A stretch of DNA of 64,000 bases, from the NCBI RefSeq assembly GCF_018310535.1, contig NZ_CP074102.1, positions 7,688,001 through 7,752,000 of the forward strand, in the 5' to 3' direction. The translations under genes and the position numbers were made by a program. The notes below the pieces were generated by a model. That model searched no databases. It was not told where the DNA came from and saw nothing but the letters and a program-made list of their open reading frames with translations. This stretch comes from Streptomyces mirabilis. Lineage in GTDB: Bacteria; Actinomycetota; Actinomycetes; Streptomycetales; Streptomycetaceae. Positions 48,761 to 56,552 of the stretch are shown piece after piece (the stretch's first letter is position 1; each line of letters starts with the position of its first letter).

Positions 48761-48824
48761 TGAACCGGCAGCTCACGGTGCAGGAGTTCCGTCACAGGCT
48801 CGCCCGGGACGTCTGCCACGGCAA

Positions 48825-49460
48825 GTGCGGGCAGATACTGGTGAACGGGTACGCCTACGCGCTATCGAGCCCGACGACTGGACAGCTTTCATGCGCTTCG
48901 CCGACGATGACGGGCGGCGAGGGAGCCGGCTGGATCTACCGCGGTCCGCCGAGAGCCACCGTGCCTGGGCGACGGAGCAAGCCGTTGCCAAGTGCGATGA
49001 CGACCGCTTCCGGTTGGCAGTCGAAACGACGCCCAGGGGAGAGTTGGTTGGCACAGTCGGCTCACATCGCACCGGGCATCGTTCAGGCTGGTTCGAGTTC
49101 GATGTCACGATCGGCGCTGACCACCGGCGCAAGGGCTACGGGGCAGAAGCCGTGGTGCTGCTGCTGCGCTTCATGTTTGCCGAGCGGCGCTATCACAAAT
49201 GCCTGGCAGTGATCTTCGCCCACAACGAGGCATCGCCGGCACTTACCCGTCGGCTCGGCATCACCGAGGAGGGGCGCCTGCGGGAACACGTTTTCTCTGC
49301 CGGCCGGCACCACGACCTCGTCATGATGGGCATGCTCGCCAACGAGTTCGACCAGCGACAGCGATGGGCGAACCATGAGCGGTTCATCCAAGCGTGTGCG
49401 GAACGACACTCGAACTTGATCAACGTTCGCTGTTCGCGGGTGGAGGCGGCCTGTCACTGA
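48825..49460 (+). CDS. GNAT-family N-acetyltransferase (RimJ/RimL-like)
   Basis: This 211-residue acetyltransferase starts at GTG and reads GERVRLRAIEPDDWTAFMRF, the usual opening of the RimJ/RimL branch. Motif A is TIGADHRRKGYGAEAVVLLL near 92-112 with the acetyl-CoA loop RRKGYG. ALTRRLGITEEGRLREHVFS follows near 148. The C-terminal 30 residues are not part of the fold. No good ribosome-binding site precedes it. The 64-base gap after the DUF6529 gene holds an alternative ATG in another frame (48760) that does not yield the fold. Confidence 0.82.
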   Translation: MRADTGERVRLRAIEPDDWTAFMRFADDDGRRGSRLDLPRSAESHRAWATEQAVAKCDDDRFRLAVETTPRGELVGTVGSHRTGHRSGWFEFDVTIGADHRRKGYGAEAVVLLLRFMFAERRYHKCLAVIFAHNEASPALTRRLGITEEGRLREHVFSAGRHHDLVMMGMLANEFDQRQRWANHERFIQACAERHSNLINVRCSRVEAACH

Positions 49461-49474
49461 AAGCAGGACTGCCC

Positions 49475-50776
49475 TCAGCTGCGCGAGGTGGCACGCAGGC
49501 GCAGGCCGACAGTTGTGAGACCTTCGAAGGTGGTGACCTGGTAGCTGGGTTCCGGTCCGGGCGGCTCGCTCAAGTGGTAGCGACGGGCGGTCTGCGCAGT
49601 CAGGAGCGTCAGCATCGCCATGGCCAGAGCGGCTCCCTCGCAGCCGTGCGGCCCGGTACCGAAGGAGAGGAAGACCCCGGGTTTCGCCCGCGAGCACGAA
49701 TCATCGAGCCAGCGCTCGGGTTGGAACTGGTCCGGCTCGGGGTGTTCCCGGGCGTCGCGCTGGGCGGTGTAGGGGCAGACGAGAACGGTGGACCCGGCGT
49801 CGATGGTGTAGCCGGCGAGGTCGGTCTGTCGCGTGGCGCGCCGGGTCAGTAGCCAGCTCGGGGGGTGCAGTCGGAGCACCTCGCGCACCAGTGCCTGGGT
49901 GTATTGCAGGCGGTCGAGGTGGGTGCTGGTCGTGGCGGCCGGATCCGCGGGCAGCAAGGCGGCTTCGGCCGCGACGCGGCCCGCTGCCTGGGGATACCGG
50001 GCCAGGTGGAGCAGGATCCATCCAGCTGCCCGGGAAGGTGTCTCGAAGGTGGCGACGGTGATTCCGGGGAGAGTGTCGAGGATGGCCTCTTCCGGCAGTA
50101 GGCCGTAGCGGGAGGAGGGCCGGAGCATCTGTCCCAGCATGTCGTCACCGAGCCGGCCCGATGAACGACGCCGGCGGACGATGGGCCGCAAAGCGTTGGT
50201 GAAGGCGACTTGCTGCCGTGTGCGGAACCGCCGTGCCGGTGTGGGCATCCAGCGCGGCCATACCCAGCGTGAGGGGCGTACGAGCACCTCCCGGGCCAGG
50301 AAGAGCCGTGAGGCAAAGGGCAGCAGGGTGGGAGCGTCTTCGGAGAAGAGGTAGTGCACGCCGATCTCCGCCAGGGCGTGCCGAACCGGGGGCAGAACTT
50401 CGACGTCCTGGCCCGTGGGCCACTGGTCGGCAAAACGAGCGGCACTGGGCGCAATCTCACCGATCCGGGCTGCAACCGCCTGCGGGCGCAGTCCGCGCAT
50501 GCGGGCGGCGTGAGCGCGCGCACGCTCCTCAGGCGTCGGTGCTCCGCTCGACCGCTTCAACGGCGGGAAGAGAGGCGAGGGCGCCTTGGGGAAGTCCTGC
50601 GCGTGACGCAGGACTGCTTCACAAGGCCCGGCCGTAGCGGCTACGTAGACACCCGAGTCCAGTTGCCAGACGTCCCCACACTCGTCAGCGCCACGGCGCG
50701 CCACTGCCAGCCGGTCGCGGCTCCAGGCCGCGAAGCTGGTTTCGGGCAACCGCGGCGGCTCATTCATTCGGCCCAT
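49475..50776 (-). CDS. Cytochrome P450, candidate peptide-modifying enzyme
   Basis: This 433-residue P450 has TVATFETPSRAAGWILLHLA in the I-helix (near 240), the ExxR motif in VREVLRLHPPSWLLTRRA near 298, QFQPERWLDD near 358, and the heme loop FLSFGTGPHGCEGAALAMAM with Cys near 383. The PERW motif and long N-terminus differ from the CYP158 protein elsewhere in this window. The heme loop lacks a typical acidic redox partner signature and no ferredoxin gene is adjacent. A 32-codon aromatic-rich peptide gene lies 96 bases upstream on the same strand, with a hairpin between. This gene order suggests that the enzyme cross-links that peptide. A free-standing detoxifying or terpene P450 is the alternative. 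Confidence 0.88.
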   Translation of the reverse strand: MGRMNEPPRLPETSFAAWSRDRLAVARRGADECGDVWQLDSGVYVAATAGPCEAVLRHAQDFPKAPSPLFPPLKRSSGAPTPEERARAHAARMRGLRPQAVAARIGEIAPSAARFADQWPTGQDVEVLPPVRHALAEIGVHYLFSEDAPTLLPFASRLFLAREVLVRPSRWVWPRWMPTPARRFRTRQQVAFTNALRPIVRRRRSSGRLGDDMLGQMLRPSSRYGLLPEEAILDTLPGITVATFETPSRAAGWILLHLARYPQAAGRVAAEAALLPADPAATTSTHLDRLQYTQALVREVLRLHPPSWLLTRRATRQTDLAGYTIDAGSTVLVCPYTAQRDAREHPEPDQFQPERWLDDSCSRAKPGVFLSFGTGPHGCEGAALAMAMLTLLTAQTARRYHLSEPPGPEPSYQVTTFEGLTTVGLRLRATSRS

Positions 50777-50835
50777 GAGATCGTCCCTGACGCTGGTACC
50801 TGTCCAGGCCGATACCGTCGGCAGCGTGGCCGGGA

Positions 50836-50865
50836 GCCGACGGGCGCCCTGGGGTGCCCGTCGGC
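50836..50865 (-). terminator. Hairpin between the small peptide gene and the P450 gene
   Basis: GCCGACGGGC (50836-50845) and its exact complement GCCCGTCGGC (50856-50865) form a 10-bp stem with a 10-base loop, 8 bases after the peptide stop. As a partial terminator or RNA-stabilising stem it would raise peptide over enzyme expression. Confidence 0.6.
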
Positions 50866-50872
50866 AGCGCGG

Positions 50873-50971
50873 TCAGACCCGGTCGTCCCCGGCGTACCCG
50901 TCCCATTCGTGTTCCCCGTACGCACCGTAGTGGCGGGTGAAGAACAGTTTGCCGAGCAGCTTGGCGATCAT
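50873..50971 (-). CDS. 32-residue aromatic-rich peptide, candidate RiPP precursor
   Basis: An ATG with a good ribosome-binding site (GAGAGGAG, 6 bases upstream) opens 32 codons. The first 12 residues are an amphipathic basic helix (MIAKLLGKLFFT), which could be a leader recognised by an enzyme. The remaining 20 (RHYGAYGEHEWDGYAGDDRV) hold three Tyr, one Trp and two His spaced by Gly, suited to oxidative biaryl or His-Tyr/Trp cross-links. The next gene on the strand is a P450, separated by a hairpin. P450-modified RiPPs such as atropopeptides and biarylitides have this layout, but I do not recognise this sequence in them. It is too short for statistics, so coding is inferred from the ribosome-binding site, composition and context. 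Confidence 0.5.
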   Translation of the reverse strand: MIAKLLGKLFFTRHYGAYGEHEWDGYAGDDRV

Positions 50972-51254
50972 GATGCGCTCCTCTCGCCTGTCTGAGACCT
51001 CCCAGCCGAGGGTTCAGCCGAGAAGTTCCCGGCAGCACCAAATGCCGCACATGCCATCTTGTCACACATACCACACATGTCGCATACCTGGTCGCCAGAA
51101 CCTGCGGCAACGGGCGCGGCAGCCGCGGAGCGTGTACTTCAGCCCGACGCCGGTAGATCCGTGCAGGATCTTGACCGGCACGCGGGATGGCAGGAGAACC
51201 TGGCGACATCCGCGGTGACGGGTGAAGGAGTGCCGCCTGAGGCAAGTTCTCACC

Positions 51255-51356
51255 CTTGACGAGCACGCCCTTGCACTGGGGAAGCGCCCCTACGACCTGC
51301 GCCACGTCGGCATCTTTCGAATCCCTGCTCAGGTGTGCGCCGAAAAGGGTGCCTGA
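51255..51356 (+). pseudogene. Fragment of a tyrosine recombinase (integrase)
   Basis: A 33-codon stretch reads LDEHALALGKRPYDLRHVGI then FRIPAQVCAEKGA before a stop. The (A/K)RPYDLRH segment is box II of Streptomyces integrases, with the catalytic Arg and the adjacent His. The following Trp-rich and Tyr-containing end is lost, so it is a remnant of an integrated element. Confidence 0.5.
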
Positions 51357-51359
51357 CGG

Positions 51360-52075
51360 GCATCTGCCCTGTTCAGGCGCCCTTCTTACGTGTCTGGAAG
51401 GAGCCCAGCATCTTCGACGAGTACGACACCAGCAGGTTCTTCGTCTGCTGGTGGTACACGGGTGTGATGCCTGCTGACCTGCGCAGATGGCGTACGCCAG
51501 AGGTTCTGCGCAGTGCTTTGGCCCGCGACTGGTCCGGATCTTGGATTGAGAGAGGAAGCAGGATGGTCTCCAGCCGGAGATGAGGCAGATGGTCCCGGCG
51601 TGCAGTGCCTCGGTCGTCATCAACGGCCTTGGCTGATTCGCTGGTTCGGGACCGGAGTGCAGCGCGATGAACAGGCCGGACACGAGGGGGCCGTCTTTGC
51701 TGCGGATTTGGTCGGCGAGCATGTCGAACCATGCCACGAGGTCGTCGCGCAGTGTGCCGGTACAGCGTCGTCTTGCCCAGGACAAGGTGCGCTGAGTGCA
51801 GACGGGGAGGTCCGCATGCTTGGTCTCTTGGATCCGACTGTGCACTGCCGCCCGCGCCTTGTCCTCGGCCGCGGTCCCGGCGGCGGTTCGCCCATCGAGG
51901 ACGGGCTTCCGTTCCACGGCCGACCGACGGCGCGTTCCGCTGACCGTCGTCGACCTGAGTCGGCCCGACCTTCAGGACCGCCTGAGCAGCGGAATGCTCC
52001 TCGTGCGCCCGGATCAGCACGTTGCATGGGCCGCCGACGCGGCACCCACTGATCCGGGGAGCGTTCTGGACCGCG
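51360..52075 (-). other. Degenerate accessory DNA, unrecognised gene fragments
   Basis: No intact gene is visible in this 700-base stretch. Minus-strand pieces with coding-like composition switch frame. RTLSWARRRCTGTLRDDLVA then WFDMLADQIRSKDGPLVSGL is at about 51780-51660. ITPVYHQQTKNLLVSYSSKM with LGSFQTRKKGA ends at the TGA at 51373-51375. These could be the middle and end of one frameshifted gene that I do not recognise. Confidence 0.4.
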
Positions 52076-52250
52076 TCAGAAGTGGGCCAGGGCCTGCCGG
52101 TTGCCGTCCTCTCCCAGCCGCGCGGCCATCGGTTCCACCGACTTGCGCCGCCCGTCCAGCAGCAGACCACGCAGGTAGACCCTTCCCCACTGACGCTGAT
52201 CTGCCCGCGAAAACGGCTCGAACTGACCAGGCGCTACCAGGGCCTGTGTG
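52076..52250 (-). pseudogene. N-terminal fragment of an IS701-family transposase
   Basis: The minus strand reads FEPFSRADQRQWGRVYLRGL then LLDGRRKSVEPMAARLGEDG and NRQALAHF before a stop. This is the conserved start of IS701-family transposases of streptomycetes. The catalytic two-thirds are gone. A MITE-like element abuts its 5' side. Confidence 0.75.
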
Positions 52251-52463
52251 GCGGATCGGGTCACAGACGCGGGGTCTGGCACGCCCATCTGCCGCATTGT
52301 CGTCACTCGCCGACTCCCCCACGCTCGAAACAACCTCGCGCGGGAGACCCCCATGGCGTCGGCTCTCTCCTCCGCCTTGCAGCTGCACGCACCAGAACCC
52401 GCTCACCTGGGTCTATGAGGCGCCGCAGCTCTCCTCCGACCTGATCCGCCGGACAGGCCCTGG
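52237..52463 (-). mobile_element. MITE-like element, left copy
   Basis: Ends are imperfect inverted repeats: CCAGGGCCTGTGTGGCGGATC at one side and GATCCGCCGGACAGGCCCTGG at the other. Read on the minus strand from 52463, the interior matches the element at 62490-62682: GGTCGGAGGAGAGCTGCGGC, TCTGGTGCGTGCAGCTGCAAGG, and GCCAGACCCCGCGTCT. It encodes no transposase. It adjoins the IS701 fragment, which may have mobilised it. Confidence 0.72.
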
Positions 52464-52780
52464 CCGACTTGATCAGCGTCATCGGCCGGGGCGGAACCGC
52501 TGGGGCCGAATCGGCCTTCGCCGTGGCTGCTTCGAAGGGTTCTGTTGCGGCACTTGGCCGTATGGCGGTCGCTGAGGGCACGCCGCCGGAGGGCGAGGAG
52601 ATCCGCCGTGTCCCGACCGGCGACCCCGGCATGGGCGTGATCCGCCACCTGGACGTGAGCTCCGGCCGCGCGAACAGGTCGCGATCCTGCGGGGCGCACG
52701 GGTGCCGATGAGGGGCAGGGTCACCCCTGTCCAGTCGGCGTTCTGTGTGTTCGGATCCTTGACCCCTGCCCGGCCCTCCA
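52464..52780. other. Gap without a recognisable gene
   Basis: This 300-base stretch between the left MITE and the mscR promoter has open frames on both strands. None has a ribosome-binding site or a family I recognise. It probably is decayed mobile DNA. Confidence 0.4.
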
Positions 52781-52826
52781 TAATGCTGTGTTGCGACACG
52801 TGAGATACGTGCCGTAATAAGCAACA
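52779..52826 (+). promoter_or_regulatory. mscR promoter region with GTTGCG...GCAAC elements
   Basis: A -10-like CATAAT (52779-52784) is followed by GTTGCG (52790-52795), a TACGTGCCGTAA segment and GCAAC (52821-52825). The same GTTGCG/GCAAC half-sites recur in the promoters of the choline/betaine genes. Confidence 0.5.
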
Positions 52827-52861
52827 TTTGAATCAGGTCTCGTACCAGCTGAGGAGTGGCC

Positions 52862-53947
52862 ATGACTCACCAGGTCCGTGCTGTCGTCGCGCGGGGGAAG
52901 GGCGCCCCCGTCAGCCTGGAAACGATCATCGTGCCCGACCCCGGCCCGGGCGAGGCGCTGGTGAAGATCGAGGCCTGCGGGGTCTGTCACACCGATCTGC
53001 ACTATCGCGAGGGTGGCATCAACGACGACTTCCCGTTCCTGCTGGGCCACGAGGCCGCGGGTGTCGTGGAGTCGGTGGGGGAGGGCGTCACCGACGTCGC
53101 TCCGGGTGACTTCGTCATCCTCAACTGGCGTGCCGTGTGCGGGCAGTGCCGGGCCTGTCTGCGTGGACGGCCGCAGTACTGCTTCAACACCCACAACGCG
53201 AAGCAGAAGATGACCTTGACCGACGGCACCGAGCTGTCCCCGGCCCTGGGTATCGGCGCGTTCGCGGAGAAGACGCTGGTGGCGGTGGGGCAGTGCACCA
53301 AGGTCGACCGGGCGGCATCGGCGGCCGCCGCCGGACTGCTGGGCTGCGGAGTGATGGCGGGCATCGGCGCGGCCATCAACACCGGCAACGTCGGACGCGG
53401 TGACAGCGTGGCGGTCATCGGCTGCGGTGGTGTGGGGGACGCGGCGATCGCCGGCGCCCGGCTCGCCGGGGCGGCCACCGTTATCGCGGTCGACATCGAT
53501 GACCGGAAACTCGAGACTGCGAAGAAGATCGGCGCGACCCACACCGTCAACTCCAAGCAGGGCGATCCGGTGGAGGCCATCCGCGAGCTGACCGGCGGCT
53601 TCGGCGCGGACGTCGTCATCGAGGCGGTCGGCCGCCCGGAGACGTACAAGCAGGCCTTCTACGCCCGCGACCTGGCCGGCACTGTTGTCCTCGTCGGCGT
53701 ACCGACCCCGGAGATGAAACTCGAACTGCCGCTGCTGGACGTCTTCGGCCGGGGCGGCGCGCTGAAGTCCTCCTGGTACGGCGACTGCCTGCCCTCCCGT
53801 GACTTCCCGATGCTCATCGATCTCTACCTGCAGGGCCGACTGGATCTGGACGCCTTCGTCACGGAGACCATCGCACTGGACGAGGTCGAGAAGGCCTTCG
53901 AGCGGATGCACGGCGGCGACGTACTGCGCTCGGTGGTGGTCTTCTGA
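52862..53947 (+). CDS. mscR: S-(hydroxymethyl)mycothiol dehydrogenase (formaldehyde detoxification)
   Basis: This 361-residue zinc alcohol dehydrogenase is of the MscR/AdhE2 type, which oxidises the mycothiol adduct of formaldehyde to S-formylmycothiol with NAD. The catalytic zinc Cys lies in [20 protein letters not shown] near 39-42. The structural zinc has four Cys in [15 protein letters not shown] near 97-111. The NAD site is [20 protein letters not shown] near 181. GAGGAG precedes the ATG. It overlaps the next metallo-hydrolase gene by TGATG. Its place beside a demethylating Rieske oxygenase, which releases formaldehyde, explains its presence in this island. Confidence 0.93.
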   Translation: MTHQVRAVVARGKGAPVSLETIIVPDPGPGEALVKIEACGVCHTDLHYREGGINDDFPFLLGHEAAGVVESVGEGVTDVAPGDFVILNWRAVCGQCRACLRGRPQYCFNTHNAKQKMTLTDGTELSPALGIGAFAEKTLVAVGQCTKVDRAASAAAAGLLGCGVMAGIGAAINTGNVGRGDSVAVIGCGGVGDAAIAGARLAGAATVIAVDIDDRKLETAKKIGATHTVNSKQGDPVEAIRELTGGFGADVVIEAVGRPETYKQAFYARDLAGTVVLVGVPTPEMKLELPLLDVFGRGGALKSSWYGDCLPSRDFPMLIDLYLQGRLDLDAFVTETIALDEVEKAFERMHGGDVLRSVVVF

Positions 53948-54588
53948 TGGCCGGCATGGCGGGTGCGCGCATCGAACACCTCGTCACCTCGGGGACGTTC
54001 TCCCTGGACGGTGGCACCTGGGACGTCGACAACAATGTCTGGATCATCGGTGACGACACCGAGGCCGTCGTCATCGACGCTGCGCACGACGCCGAGGCGA
54101 TTGCCGAAGCCCTCGGCGGACGCACGCTGCGGGCCATCGTGTGCACTCACGCCCACAACGACCACATCGACGCAGCCCCCGAACTCGCCGACCGTACCGG
54201 TGCTCCGATCCTGCTCCACGGCGACGACCTGCCGCTGTGGAAGCAGACCCACCCGGAGCGGTCACCCGACGGCGAACTGGCCGACGGGCAGGTCGTCACG
54301 GTGGCGGGTGTCGAGCTGACCGTGCTGCACACTCCCGGCCACGCCCCCGGCGCAGTGTGCCTGTACGCGCCGGGCCTGAAGGCACTCTTCAGCGGTGACA
54401 CGCTCTTCGCGGGCGGACCGGGGGCGACGGGAAGGTCGTACAGCCATTTCGGCACGATCGTCGACTCGATCCGGGACCGGCTGCTGACCCTGCCGGGCGA
54501 CACGGTCGTGCACACCGGTCACGGGGAGACGACCACCATCGCCGCCGAGGCCCCGCATCTTCAGGAATGGATCGACCGCGGATTCTGA
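53947..54588 (+). CDS. Metallo-beta-lactamase-fold hydrolase paired with mscR
   Basis: This 213-residue MBL-fold protein has the metal motif CTHAHNDHIDAAPELADRTG near 60-66 (HxHxDH) and further ligands in VLHTPGHAPGAVCLYAPG near 122, LFSGDTLFAGGPGATGRSYS near 145 (Asp), and the last His in VVHTGHGETTTIAAEAPH near 185. In actinobacteria this gene usually follows mscR. The protein is thought to hydrolyse S-formylmycothiol or otherwise finish formaldehyde oxidation, like a glyoxalase II. Translation is coupled to mscR through TGATG. Confidence 0.88.
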   Translation: MAGMAGARIEHLVTSGTFSLDGGTWDVDNNVWIIGDDTEAVVIDAAHDAEAIAEALGGRTLRAIVCTHAHNDHIDAAPELADRTGAPILLHGDDLPLWKQTHPERSPDGELADGQVVTVAGVELTVLHTPGHAPGAVCLYAPGLKALFSGDTLFAGGPGATGRSYSHFGTIVDSIRDRLLTLPGDTVVHTGHGETTTIAAEAPHLQEWIDRGF

Positions 54589-54654
54589 CCGCTGCCGACC
54601 GCGCGGCGGCGGCCTCGTCTCGACATTCGAAGACGCTCAGCACTTGTTGACGTG

Positions 54655-56021
54655 TCAGCACGCGATGACGTTGACCGCGAGGCCGCCGCGCGAGGTCTCC
54701 TTGTACTTCACCTTCATGTCGGCACCGGTCTCGCGCATCGTCTTGATGACCTTGTCGAGTGAGACCACATGGGTGCCGTCGCCGCGCAGCGCCATTCGTG
54801 CCGCATTGATCGCCTTGACGGATGCGAGGGCGTTCCGCTCGATGCAGGGGATCTGGACCAGGCCTCCGACCGGGTCGCAGGTCAGCCCGAGATTGTGCTC
54901 CATGCCGATCTCCGCGGCGTTCTCGACCTGCTCCGGCGTGCCGCCGAGCGCCTCGGCGAGACCGGCGGCGGCCATGGAGCAGGCGGATCCGACCTCGCCC
55001 TGGCAGCCCACCTCGGCCCCGGAGATCGACGCGTTCCCCTTGAACAGCGCCCCCACCGCGCCGGCGGCGAGCAGAAAGCGGACGACTCCGTCCTCGTCGG
55101 CCCCGGGAACGAAGCGCGTGTAGTAGTGCAGTACCGCGGGCACGATTCCGGCCGCACCGTTGGTGGGCGCGGTGACCACGCGACCGCCCGAGGCGTTCTC
55201 CTCGTTGACGGCCAGGGCGAAGAGGTTGACCCAGTCCATGATGTGCAGCGGATCCACATCCTGGGAGTCCTCGGCGAGGCTGCGCAGCAGCTGCGGGGCA
55301 CCTGCAGCCGCCCGGGCAGGGTGGTCTCGGTCCGTGAACAGCCGCGCTCCACGCACTCCTGCATCACCCTCCAGATCCGCAGCAGGCCGGCGCGCACCTC
55401 GCTCTCGCTCCGCCGGGACAGCTCGTTGGCGAGCATCACCCTGCTGATCGGCAGGCTGGTCTCGTAGGCGCGCAGCAGCAGTTCGGATGCCGAGCCGAAG
55501 GGGAGCGGTACCGGAGTGTCGTCGGGCTTGATGCGGTCGGCACCCGTCGCGCTCCCGTCCACCACGAAGCCCCCGCCCACCGAGTAGTACGTGCGCGCCC
55601 TCACCTCGCGGTCATCGTGGTCCCGGGCCGTGAACACCATGCCGTTGGGGTGGAACGGCAGCGTGCGGCGACGGTGCAGTACCAGGTGCTCGCGCTCGCG
55701 GAACTCCACCTCCCGGCGGCCCAGCAGCCGCAACCGGCCGGCCTCGTGGATCCGGTGCACCCTGTCGTCCACGTTGTCGGTGTCGACGGTTTCCGGATCC
55801 TCGCCTTCGAGGCCGAGGAGTACCGCCTTGCCGCTGCCGTGGCCGTGACCGGTGGCGCCGAGCGATCCGAAGAGTTCTGCCCGGACCGAGGCGGTGCGGG
55901 GGAGCAGGCCGTCTTCGTGTAGCCCGGTGACGAAGAGGCGTGCGGCCTTCATGGGCCCGACGGTGTGGGAGCTCGACGGTCCGATGCCCACCTTGAACAG
56001 GTCGAAGACGCTGATCGCCAC
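54655..56021 (-). pseudogene. sdaA: L-serine ammonia-lyase (sdaA) with an internal frameshift
   Basis: The GTG at 56021, with AAGGAG upstream, begins AISVFDLFKVGIGPSSSHTV, the start of iron-sulfur L-serine dehydratase, which forms pyruvate and ammonia from serine. The match continues for about 240 codons to [13 protein letters not shown]. At about 55295-55305 the frame shifts, and the remainder continues in another frame ([54 protein letters not shown]) to the TGA at 54655. The junction lacks about 10 bases relative to the expected VRRRAPQLL reading. If real, the enzyme is split just before its C-terminal alpha-chain part with the Fe-S Cys residues. A sequencing error is the alternative. Serine arises in the glycine branch of betaine breakdown. 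Confidence 0.8.
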
Positions 56022-56061
56022 GCCGGCTCCTTCATGCGGTGTGTTGTCTATGGCGCAAAGC

Positions 56062-56162
56062 GTTGCGTAAAAAGCAACATTGAACAAGGGGTCGGCCTGT
56101 CCTCTGGATGCCTTGACAAGGGTTTGGGGCCGCCCTCAAACTGACGTTGCGCTTACCGCAAT
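56062..56162. promoter_or_regulatory. Two GTTGC-N7-GCAA(C/T) repeats between sdaA and the Rieske ferredoxin gene
   Basis: GTTGCGTAAAAAGCAAC (56062-56078) lies just before sdaA. GTTGCGCTTACCGCAAT (56146-56162) lies 28 bases before the ferredoxin start and contains the perfect TTGCG-N5-CGCAA palindrome. A TTGACA (56113-56118) for the + strand lies between them. Confidence 0.65.
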
Positions 56163-56189
56163 CCGTTTCGCTATACGCACCGAGGTGTC

Positions 56190-56552
56190 ATGATGATTCC
56201 CGCGTGCCTTCTCGTGGATCTGCCGCGAGGCGAGGCCTACCGGCTAGACATCGATCCGCCGGTTTCGGTGTTCCACACCGATGACGGCGAGGTCTTCGCC
56301 ATCGATGACACCTGCACCCACCAGGACGCGTCGCTCGCAGACGGCTGGTTGGAGGGCTGCGAGGTGGAATGCCCGCTGCATGCTTCGAAGTTCGACCTCC
56401 GGACCGGAGCCGTCGACGCTCCGCCGGCCAAGCGTCCGGTCCGCACCCATGAGGTCCTCATCGAGGACGGCATGATCTACGTCCGGCCGTCCACGGAGGC
56501 ACCCAACCTGCCGCCCTGTGTTGCGTCCCGGCTCGCCGGAGGTCCCGCGTGA
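56190..56552 (+). CDS. Rieske-type ferredoxin of the betaine monooxygenase system
   Basis: This 120-residue protein is a small soluble Rieske [2Fe-2S] ferredoxin. Cluster ligands are Cys-x-His in DDTCTHQDASLADGWLEGCE near 42-44 and Cys-x2-His in VECPLHASKFDLRTGAVDAP near 62-65. It would pass electrons from the FAD reductase encoded next to the terminal oxygenase further on. GAGG precedes the ATGATG start. The reductase gene overlaps its stop by GTGA. Confidence 0.92.
   Translation: MMIPACLLVDLPRGEAYRLDIDPPVSVFHTDDGEVFAIDDTCTHQDASLADGWLEGCEVECPLHASKFDLRTGAVDAPPAKRPVRTHEVLIEDGMIYVRPSTEAPNLPPCVASRLAGGPA

Noticed and set aside
48760..49212. ATG-started frame overlapping the acetyltransferase start
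   Set aside because: It begins right after the DUF6529 gene, but beyond about 25 codons it is antithetical to the acetyltransferase frame and has no domain.
52469..52711. 80-codon + strand frame between the left MITE and mscR
   Set aside because: It starts inside decayed mobile DNA, lacks a ribosome-binding site and has no family resemblance. I cannot support it as a gene.
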